Assembly: GCA_900312665.1 (NCBI GenBank)
Contig: ONZQ02000020.1
Coordinates: 248,001-312,000, forward strand
Source of the DNA: Cephalotrichum gorgonifer
Taxonomy: Eukaryota; Ascomycota; Sordariomycetes; Microascales; Microascaceae
Length of the DNA: 64,000 nt
Direction: 5' to 3'
Position 1 is the stretch's first letter. Each line of letters opens with the position of its first letter. The notes under the pieces were generated by a model, which saw only the letters and a list, made by a program, of their open reading frames with translations, did no database searches and was not told the DNA's origin. Both the position numbers and the translations under genes were made by a program. This document shows positions 55,980 through 64,000 of this stretch, piece after piece.

Positions 55980-57716
55980 GGTCTAAGCGGGTCTGGATGA
56001 ATGGTATACAACAAGTCTTGGGTCGATCGCTTGGTTTGATGTATTACAGAAAGATCTGAATCTGAATGGAAATAAATGCGCGGGATGAAAGGTTGAATCT
56101 TGGACCATGACAAGAAGAGAGGATGATACCTGAATATATAGACTTGGCTATTATTAAAGATCCCCCTTGTCTGTGACAGCCCAAGGGGAAGGGGATAACG
56201 GACGGCAAAGCCCGTGCCACCTTTCGATCCTCGACGATCCGAGTCTACCCAATCGTGGAGCTGAGAATTCGCCTAGAGCTCCAGCCCACATAAGCTTGAA
56301 TGTGGCGTGGTGAGCGCTAGTCCCAATCGGGTGCCATGTGCCGCTCCATCGGCCCAAGCCGATATGAGTAGCGTGGCTTAGATAAGATACTCTGGGTGTT
56401 CGCGTCAGTTCTTGTGCGAGCTGGGAAACAAAAAGGGGCGGGCAAATATCAAGAATACATGTTCCGTATTTTATCAGGAGAACGCCGTGCACTGGTTGCT
56501 TATGCAAAATTTCGAAGCTCTATCAGAGCGAGAGACTAGGGTGATGGCTGGAACAAGAATTCATGATAGGCCAATACTTATCTGTCCACAGTAACGAAGT
56601 CTCGGAATGTTTCACATAGTGGGCCTCTGATGTCCAGAGTGCTTTCAGACGCATTTTCTCACCTCTCGAAGTATACTTGATCCGATCTAGAGAAATACAC
56701 GGCCATGCTGAGCCGACCCGCGATTGACCATAACAGAACTAGATTACGTTTGACAAGTTGAGGGAGGTCGAGGTTAACTTTAAATCTGGGAAGGTGCGGC
56801 GATCGCGGCAGGTACGCAACCGCCAGCGCGGCTTGGTAACTTTCGGTACCTGAAAGCTCTGGTGGGTACCCATATTGTTTCAGTAGCTAGCGCGAGAAAA
56901 TGCTTGAAACACCGACGCAGCTTGCTCCACATCCTAAATTTTTAAACAATTCCACTCTCTACCAGGGTCACATGTTGCCAGGAGTCACCATAGAATGCCC
57001 CACAACTGCGCAAACCACATGCGAGGACGAGTACGAGTAAGCGGAGAATGATCTGTTTGCAGTGGTCGAAGCCGCGAATATGGAGTAAACATGCCTAAGT
57101 GCCGGTACTCCTACCTAATTAGATATATTGAGGCCGAAGTGACGCCGCGTTCATGACGTCAACCGGTAGAACTGCGGAAGATTCTATTGTCGTCAAGAGG
57201 CAAGGGAAGTACGAGTAACTATTCACAGCTAGACCAAGTAATAGCCATGCCATAATATTATCCCCCTCCCCCCCCCACATGCAGACAAGGGGGGTTGCCG
57301 AAGGCGTATGGGCCCGTGAAGACACAAAATAGTTTGACTTTATCCTAGTATTGGATATACGCCGGGGTAGTGTTATTTTCTTTCCTTCTCTCTTCCTTTG
57401 TCACTTCATGCTCGATCCCGGCCTTGCCTCCTCACCGTTCATTCCCACGGCAGCTTGGTGTTAATGCACATACGAACGCGAATGCGTGCTTTGGCGTTGA
57501 AGAGTCCGGTCCATCCGTTCCACAGTAATGCCGCGGCACCGCCGCAGCACCCCTGTAGCTCACGCGACTACTCGTACGGATGCCGCTAGATCAGCACCAG
57601 ATTCCCCGCTTGCCAGGATGTGGGGACTCCGCATTGCGGCATTGCAGACCGGACTCCCCCGCAGTCTAGCAGAACACGGGGGTCTTACGTATAGTTTCCT
57701 AGATGTGCCCACCGTC
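55980..57716. other. Intergenic, no supported gene
   Basis: About 1.7 kb with only short frames. It includes a poly-C stretch near 57264-57276. CGAGTACGAGTA occurs near 57028-57039, and related GTACGAGTA strings recur elsewhere in the gene-free parts of the window. Confidence 0.5.
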
Positions 57717-57770
57717 ATTTAAGCTCCCGAATAATCTCCCGAAATTTAAGCTTCCGAATAATCTCCCGGA
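57717..57770 (+). promoter_or_regulatory. Two 27-bp tandem repeats with CCG-N9-CCG pairs, GH32 promoter
   Basis: Two adjacent 27-bp copies (57717-57743 and 57744-57770; 25 of 27 bases identical) lie 114-167 bp before the GH32 ATG and just upstream of a TATA box. Each contains CCGAATAATCTCCCG, which is CGG-N9-CGG on the other strand, the direct-repeat type of target used by many Zn2Cys6 regulators. The known inulinase regulator InuR uses a similar CGG-N8-CGG pattern (from memory). A role as activator sites for the fructosidase gene is inference. Confidence 0.55.
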
Positions 57771-57781
57771 ATTTTCAGTAA

Positions 57782-57789
57782 TATAAATA
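57782..57789 (+). promoter_or_regulatory. TATA box of the GH32 gene
   Basis: TATAAATA lies 102 bp before the GH32 start codon, directly downstream of the 27-bp repeats. Position and sequence fit a fungal TATA element. Confidence 0.55.
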
Positions 57790-57883
57790 CCCGAAGGTAT
57801 CCGCGAAGTTTTCGTGAACATTCTACCCAGATGTCAGACGAATAGGGCACCCGAGCCGATCACCTACCACCCGCAGCATCAGC

Positions 57884-59814
57884 ATGAAGGCCTCAACACT
57901 CGTGTCCGCCGCCTCCGTGGCTACGCGACAGGCTGCAAGCCAACCGGAATATCCCCCGGTCGACTACAACACCGCGCCCCCCAACCTATCAACACTCGCT
58001 AACGGCAGCTTGTTCGAAACTTGGAGACCAAAGGCCCACGTTCTTCCTCCTTTCGGTCAAATTGGCGACCCGTGCATGCACTACACCGATCCCGAAACGG
58101 GTCTCTTCCACGTCGGCTGGCTGCACGAGGGCGCCGCTGGCGCTACGACTGATGACCTCGCAACTTATTACGATCTCAATCCCGATGGAGCGCCGTTCAT
58201 AAAGGCAGGCGGAGTGAACGACCCCATCGCCGTCTTCGACGGCTCGGTCATCCCCAGCGGCATAGACGGGAAACCCACTCTTCTATATACCTCAGTCTCC
58301 TATCTACCTATCCAATGGACCATCCCCTACACTAGAGGAAGTGAGACCCAGTCCCTGGCTGTGACCCATGATGGCGGCCGTAACTTCACCAAGCTCCATC
58401 AAGGCCCCGCCATACCCTCCCCGCCCTTCGCCGTCAACGTAACTGGCTGGCGCGACCCCTACGTCTTCCAGAACGCCAAATTAGACTCCCTCCTGAAGAG
58501 TACCCCGGAGACATGGTACACCGTCATCTCCGGTGGCGTGCACGGCGACGGGCCTTCCGTGTTCCTCTACCGCCAGTATGACCCAGACTTCCAGTACTGG
58601 GAGTACCTCGGTCAGTGGTGGCACGAAGGGGCGAACTCGACCTGGGGAAGCGGCGAGTGGGCTGGCCGATGGGGGTTCAACTTCGAGGTCGCCAATGTAT
58701 TCAGCCTCGATGAGCATGGGTATAACGCCGAGGGCGAGGTCTTCATGACTGTCGGCGGAGAGTGGTCGTTTGCGCCTATCGTGCCGGAGGTCTCGGATTC
58801 CAGGGACATGATCTGGGCGGCGGGCGAGGTGACCCTGAAGAAGGGAGAGGTCAAGTTTACGCCTACTATGGCGGGGATTCTGGACTGGGGAGCATCGGCA
58901 TACGCTGCGGCGGGAAAATACCTGCCTGCATCTTCGGAGGCGTCGGAGAAGAGCGGCGCGCCAGATCGGTTCGTTTCGTACGTTTGGCTCACGGGCGACT
59001 TCTACGGTACCGCCGACTTCCCCACCCCACAGCAGAATTGGACCGGCGCTTTGTTGCTCCCGCGGGAGCTTAGCACTGGGACGATATCCAATGTTGTGGA
59101 TAACGAGCTCTCGCGTGAGACGGGCTCGTGGCGAGTCGCCAGCAGGAAATCAGGCGTCCTCGAACTCGCGACTCTGAAGCAGGTGATTGCACGAGAGACA
59201 CTCGCCGAGTTGAAGAGCGGGGAGCGGTTCACCGAGCCCGCCCGGAACGTCAGCTCATCGGGCTCCGTAGCCTTCCAGCGGTCCCCTGAGTCGAAGTTCT
59301 ATGTCTTAACCGCCTCGCTTTCCTTCTCGGCGTCGGCCCGCGGCTCGGACCTCCGAGCCGGCTTCGAAGTTCTGTCGTCCGAGTTCGAGACGACGAAGAT
59401 CTACTACCAGTTCTCCAACGAGTCCGTCATAATAGATAGGGCCAATTCTAGTGCTGCATCGCGGACTACGGAGGGCATCGACTCTCGTAACGAGAGTGGC
59501 AGGCTGCGCTTGTTTGATATCGTCCAGGATGACGAGGAGCGTGTGGAGACGTTGGAGTTGACTATCGTGGTTGATAATTCGATTGTGGAGGTCCATGCTA
59601 ATGACAGATTCGCTGTGAGTACTTGGGCTCGGTAAGTGATCCCCACAGCCCCACCGGATGGAATATGCTGTACGGCGGATGCTGACTTTATAGATCGTGG
59701 TACGCATCTTCTAAGGATATCAAGTTCTTCCATGAGGGGGAGGGTGAGGTGGAATTTGGGGAGGTCACTGTTTACGAGGGGCTGTACGATGCATGGCCGG
59801 ATCGGAGCACGTGA
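57884..59814 (+). CDS. GH32 invertase/fructosyltransferase-type enzyme
   Basis: Two exons, 57884-59631 and 59694-59814, give 622 aa (62-nt intron). The N-terminal five-bladed propeller carries the nucleophile motif as GQIGDPCMHY (Asp62) rather than WMNDPNG, the transition-state stabiliser WRDP (Asp191), and FNFEVANVF (Glu268), a candidate acid/base. The GDPC form and the Asp62/Asp191 spacing are those of Aspergillus-type fructosyltransferase/invertase enzymes (from memory), so transfer as well as hydrolysis of sucrose is possible. A C-terminal beta-sandwich ends ELTIVVDNSIVEVHANDRFAVSTW, with the short second exon finishing it. The N-terminus MKASTLVSAASVATRQAAS is a poor signal peptide. The protein has N-glycosylation sequons. 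The gene is convergent with GH76. Confidence 0.93.
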
Positions 59815-60195
59815 AGAAGCTCTCTACATAAAGAAAAATACTCGGTGAGACTTCACTCGATCGTTAACTACCTTATTAAATAGACAATATCACATCTCGA
59901 TTGTTCATTTCCCCGTTCCCAATTCCCCATCACCTTGATCTTATTCGCTCACTGTACGGCTTATACCAGAATACTCTCCTAAATGATCTCCACACCCCTA
60001 CCCCATCATCAATGGCACTCCTGAGTACAATTTGGCCCCTGAGTGCATGATCATTCGCAGGAAGATTTGAGATTGAGGCAGGGGACTTGGAGGGGCAAGT
60101 GCCCGCTGTTTGGGCACATCTGTTTCTGCGGAGAGGCTCTTGACGAAGGCCACAATCCACCCAAGCGAGGTTGACAAAGAAAGCGGAAGCGCCCA

Positions 60196-61866
60196 TCATG
60201 CGCGCCAGTTCAAGGAGGGCTCCCAGATCATCCAGCCGAATGTACCCGTGGCCCCGGCCAAAAGAAGTGTTGTGAGTATACCCGCGCCTACCCTATCTGC
60301 CGTCGTGATAGGTCGTAACTCGAGATTATCGGTACTGTGAGACCCGGCGTTAGGGTCGCCCTTGCTCGTTCCGCCCTTGTCCGCCGTCACCGGACCCTTC
60401 GACGGATCGGTCAAGAGACTCGATACGGCAGCTAGGGCGCTCATCTCCTGGCCCGCCCCGATCTTTCCGTCGAACTTCCCCGACGACCACGCGAAGCCGC
60501 ACTCCCTCCCGTTATCACCGCCCGTGCACTGGCTTATAGCGCCCTTGGCCGAGGACTTGAGAATCGGCATAACCTTGTCGCGGATGAAGGGCGCCACCTG
60601 ACTAGATTGGGCCAGCCATCGGTGGGTGTAGCCCTTATAGGAATACATGTCCGTCGAACACGTATATTTCGGCTCGCACGAGATTTCGTAAGCGACCCCA
60701 TCGTCTCGAAAGAAGAGTTCGATGGTCCTATCAACGAGGCCATTAATCCTGTCCTTCCAGATTTGGTCTTCGGTCTAAAGTCGACTAGCATTAGCATAAC
60801 ATCCCACAGGCAAGGTGTGTATGGGAGCGGACGAAATGTGGTTGAATGGCTTTTGGCAGAGGGCGGAAATAAGGACATACAATATTCCACATAAACGCCG
60901 CGCCCTGAATCAAAACTGCAGCATTATACGAATATTGAAGCTTATTAATATCGGTACAGTTATGCCCGATATGACCACCATCATAGACATCCCACTCGTC
61001 AGTGATATACCCCACTCCTTGGATCCAATCCCAAGTCTCCTCGGCCAACTTGGAGTAGGTCTCATTGCCGGTATACCGGGCCAACCGTGCACCCATGTTG
61101 AAGAAGCACCCATTCGCAATGGCTGGATCAGGTTAGCCACGATGAGGGGTCCTGGTTTTAAACGAGAAGGTATCATGGCGAGACAAACTGTTTTTATAGT
61201 CAAATCCATTATTGGTCCTCGTGATCTGCCACCTTAAGCCGCCACCACACTCGTTGTCGTGTCTCTCGGGGTCGGCCTGGGTGTTAAATACGGCTTGGGC
61301 AAGAGCCAACCACTGTGGTTGGTCGGATGGGGGATTTGGAAAGTTCAGCTCTGCCGCTAGCATGGCACTCATGCCCCAGAAGGCCTGATCATCGTTTCCA
61401 AGAGAGGCCGTGACATTCCTCGGCTGGTAGTCTTTGTTCTCGCCAACCTGAAATAGCATAGCTTGCATAACAACATCGTTATACGAGGAGTCTCCGGTCA
61501 AGAACCAGTAATCCATCAGGGTGCCCCAGAGGGCACCCCCCTGCCACCAGTAGTAGTCCCCTTGAGGCGGTGGACCGGGCAAAATACCGGGAGTCTGGCC
61601 GGTCTGGTTCCCGGTATAAAAGGCTGTAGTGTCGTGTGCGAGAAGCGCCGCCGATCTCCGGATGTCCTCTGTGACAGGTGGCCCCGTTAGCGAGCTCGGC
61701 CCTCCGTCGTGCACCACGCTTTCGGGTCGAGGAAAACAGCGAGGAGTCGGACCGTTCGAGTTGCACACTCACCATCGGTGTCGATTGAGAACGGACTCTG
61801 AGCGTTTACCACGCCAAAGGTAAACGTAAGTGTCGCGCCAAGGAATGTAATGGTAGAAATCGCCAT
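60196..61866 (-). CDS. GH76 alpha-1,6-mannanase-like GPI protein (DCW1/DFG5 type)
   Basis: Four exons on the minus strand, 61866-61773, 61668-61189, 61122-60881 and 60774-60196, give 464 aa with agreeing phases (introns of 104, 66 and 106 nt). A signal peptide (TFLGATLTFTFGVVNAQ) is followed by DIRRSAALLAHDTTAFYTGN, the GH76 start. YYWWQGGALWG and GNDDQAFWG (the catalytic Asp pair), ECGGGLRW, ANGCFFNMGARLARYT and QYSYNAAVLIQGAA follow. A Ser/Thr/Gly linker and the hydrophobic C-terminus (VGAGILTTLLLAGATGTFGWMIW) indicate GPI anchoring. DCW1/DFG5 proteins act at the cell surface and are thought to move GPI-anchored mannoproteins into the wall by acting on the GPI core glycan. The gene is convergent with the GH32 gene, with 381 bp between stops. 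Confidence 0.95.
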
Positions 61867-62887
61867 TGTGGAGGTCGTGGTGGTTAGCCCGATCGTTTGT
61901 GGCAGTAGCGTCGGGCTTGGCGGTCGGAATATTCGGCCCGCTCGACCGGGACTTCGCGATATTTGGAAGGAGAGGTTCGAGCGAAGACAGTGTCTAAGGA
62001 TGAAGTAATCTCTTCTAGCGGGCAGTTTTAAAAGCGAGCGACGGTGGTGAAATGGTAACAAAATGAGACGAGGGAAGCGAAAGAATATGTAAAAGGCATC
62101 AAATAAAAAGAAAGTCGTAAGCGGCAGCAACAACTGGAAAGGATGTATGGCTGCTCTTCAGTTGGAAGGCGACGAGTACTTTTGACATACTAGTGTAGAT
62201 CTCAAACAAGGAGGGCCCATAATAGTAATCAGGGGTTACACCCACTCTCTGTTACCCATTCGCTGTTCAGCGGGAGGCTGTGTAGGCTGACATTCGGGAC
62301 TGAGTTGCCGAACAAGAGACAGGCCAACACCACTAACGCTAACACCGTACTAATATAGGGCTGGAATGAGTCCTTGGCGACATGCAGGGAGATATTAGCT
62401 CCCGTATAGCGTTCTACCTCCCCAGATGCCCAGCCCGCGCTTCCTCGAACATCAGTAAAGTTGGGTTCTGCAGGGTTAGGGTTTTTTGTAAATGGCGGGT
62501 AAGTTGGACCGAAGGTGCAGAGTCTCTATAGCTATTTACGGTCCATACTTTTGCTAGAAGAACCGCTCCACTCTTCCAACATTTTTTAGCTTTCCTCCAG
62601 CCATGTGCGTCATTGTGGGTTATGTATAAGGTACTGATATCCACCATCCACGTCACCTCCGATCCTTTGACCTTCTTCCCCTGTAGATCTCTCCCCGAGC
62701 GGCCCGAAGCAAGTACCGCCCATAGAGGCGCTAGTATTGATAGTCGGTTTGTTGCTTTTGATTTTTTATTCTTATTCACACTGCTACCTCTACAAGTTTG
62801 ACCTGGCGAGGCCATGATACGCGACCCCCATGCAAACCCTATTGCACTTAAGTATACATCCTGTCTAAAATAGGAGATGTGGAGGCT

Positions 62888-62921
<34 letters not shown>

Positions 62922-63429
62922 TTACTTTCATGTTTTATTGAGGTACGAGATAGTAAACAAAACGAGAGGATGTTCAAAATGATAGTAAAGAAGAAGTACT
63001 ATAAACTGTGTACTCTCGTCGTCATTGTCAAGTGGACCCACTGGCAAACTTGATTTCCATGATCGTTGCCATTAGCGGGTGAAAATCGGTGTCACTAGTG
63101 CATGTCTATCCAAGGCATTATCTTCTGGAATACGAGATAGGGATTCATCTTCAGGTAAATAGTCAATTGGCTAGAAGATAAAGACTGGTCTTCAAACTTC
63201 TGCATAGACCTGATACTATTGCTTAGCTAAGCTCTGCTCCCTTCCACGATTGAGTCTATGACTAGCCTGGCATTCCAAAGACTAGATAGCTGTTTTGGTT
63301 TCAATTCGGCTGGAAATACTGAGGGAAGTATCGCCTAGCCCTGCCAGACCCTTTTAAATAAGGCTGAGGGATAATAGAGTCGATGGCGTACGTCAAAGGG
63401 GCGTATGAGCCCGAAGATAGCCCCGGCGT
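61867..63429. other. Intergenic with ATT microsatellite
   Basis: This begins with the GH76 5' flank (the open frame there is a 5' UTR shadow). An (ATT)9 tract lies at 62895-62921. No protein or RNA gene is recognised. Confidence 0.5.
62895..62921. repeat. (ATT)9 microsatellite
   Basis: Nine uninterrupted ATT triplets in intergenic DNA, bordered by further T/A-rich bases. Probably length-variable between strains. Confidence 0.95.
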
Positions 63430-64000
63430 CTAGATCAAGCCGGCATCGCGCAGTTGTTGCTTGCCTCCGGGTCCCGGCCTAGCACTCCCCAAAAACCCAA
63501 CCAGCTCATCCAATCCCCTGAGGTACCATATCGCGGGCCAAACCACAGCCGGGTAGAACAGAATCAAGCCGAGCATCAGGAAACCCACGACATCAACGTA
63601 AGCAGCCACAGTCAGCGATAATAAAATCAACGCCGCACCGATAAGTGAATATAGGATAATAATAGACAACCTGCGCTGTCGTTTTTTCCACTTCGCATCT
63701 TTTGTGTTCTTAATCGCGATCGCTAAAAGGATTCCCAGCACAAGTGTCACCGTAAACAGGAGCCAGCTCGTAGCAATGAAGATACGAACGGTAGAGAGGT
63801 CGAAACGGTGCCCTCTCGATACTTCCGCTGGATCCTGTAACTGTGACACAATGAGCGCGAACGTGAAGCTTGAGCCGAGGGTGGAGATGGCTCCGATGTT
63901 TTGGAAGAAGGTCGTGAGAGTCAACGCTTGTAGCTCCTCCACATCTATCCGCTCTTGTCGCTGGCGCGAAAGCTCTCTGTCTAGGATGTTAATGATCCTA
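63430..64000 (-). CDS. Membrane protein, 3' part only (cut by window end)
   Basis: Open on the minus strand from the window edge to the stop at 63430, 189 residues visible. The in-frame GTG at 63942 is not a start; the frame runs through it (ELSRQRQERIDVEELQALTLTTFF). Four hydrophobic helices follow: ISTLGSSFTFALIVS, IFIATSWLLFTVTLVLGILLAIAI, IIILYSLIGAALILLSLTVAAYVDVVGFL and LGLILFYPAVVWPAIWYL. The cytosolic loop between helices 2 and 3 is basic (KNTKDAKWKKRQRR). The short tail is polar. This layout is common among small fungal membrane proteins of unknown function. The true start or further exons lie outside the window. Confidence 0.65.
   Translation of the reverse strand, partial: RIINILDRELSRQRQERIDVEELQALTLTTFFQNIGAISTLGSSFTFALIVSQLQDPAEVSRGHRFDLSTVRIFIATSWLLFTVTLVLGILLAIAIKNTKDAKWKKRQRRLSIIILYSLIGAALILLSLTVAAYVDVVGFLMLGLILFYPAVVWPAIWYLRGLDELVGFLGSARPGPGGKQQLRDAGLI

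Noticed and set aside
61687..62133. 148-codon minus-strand ORF upstream of GH76
   Set aside because: It includes the GH76 start in frame but extends into the 5' flank from an upstream ATG; the signal peptide shows that the real start is 61866.
1..64000. CRISPR array, prophage or bacterial operon
   Set aside because: Spliced eukaryotic genes throughout; no regularly spaced direct repeats with unique spacers were seen.

Overview
The window looks like nuclear DNA of a filamentous ascomycete (Pezizomycotina, probably a Sordariomycete-type mould). The reasons are intron-containing protein genes with short GT-AG introns (48-116 nt) and CTAAC/CTGAC-like branch sites, two nuclear tRNA genes, and fungal-specific families: DUF4246, a CFEM-containing Pth11-like receptor, a 2EXR protein, a LaeA-like methyltransferase, a Zn2Cys6 regulator, a UapA/UapC-type purine permease, and GH32 and GH76 enzymes. 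The species cannot be named from the sequence. There is one assembly gap (19101-19297).

Layout. 0-5 kb: a DUF4246 gene (+) with an unusual Cys-rich insert. 5.5-8.1 kb: a seven-exon ferric reductase (-), one of whose introns appears to be GC-AG. 8.9 kb: tRNA-Thr(AGT) (-). 9.8-11.6 kb: an intronless TPR-family protein (+). 11.8-13.1 kb: a broken 2EXR gene (-). 14.3-15.6 kb: a secreted protein made of two diverged copies of one domain (+). 15.6-19.4 kb: gene-free. 19.4-21.1 kb: a CFEM-GPCR (+). 23.5-24.7 kb: a secreted chitin deacetylase with a Pro/Thr/Glu repeat tail (-). 24.7-35.4 kb: over 10 kb with no gene I can support. 35.4-38.0 kb: an 814-residue glycosylated membrane protein of unknown family (+). 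38.8-40.5 kb: a LaeA-like methyltransferase gene carrying three apparent single-base indels (+). 43.1-45.1 kb: a purine/xanthine-type permease (+) with GATA sites upstream. 45.9-48.1 kb: a secreted prolyl-oligopeptidase-like enzyme (+), convergent with a trans-aconitate-type methyltransferase (48.3-49.3 kb, -). 50.2 kb: a 79-residue HVA1/TUDOR protein (+). 51.1-52.8 kb: a Zn2Cys6 regulator (+), with tRNA-Asn(GTT) starting 15 bp after its stop. 53.3-54.3 kb: a seven-helix membrane protein (-). 55.5-56.0 kb: a small unknown protein (-). 57.9-59.8 kb: GH32 (+), convergent with a GPI-type GH76 of the DCW1/DFG5 kind (60.2-61.9 kb, -). 63.4-64.0 kb: the 3' part of a membrane protein running off the window (-).

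There is no obvious biosynthetic cluster. Several genes share cell-surface or nutrition themes (iron reduction, wall chitin and mannan processing, sucrose/fructan use, purine uptake, extracellular peptide cleavage, CFEM-GPCR sensing), but nothing in the sequence ties them into one pathway. The most notable observations are the CxC metallothionein-like insert in the DUF4246 protein, the duplicated-domain secreted protein, the broken methyltransferase whose lesions all sit in short base runs, the tandem CGG-N9-CGG promoter repeats in front of GH32, and the unexplained 10 kb gene desert. I did not find convincing evidence of a new multi-gene system.
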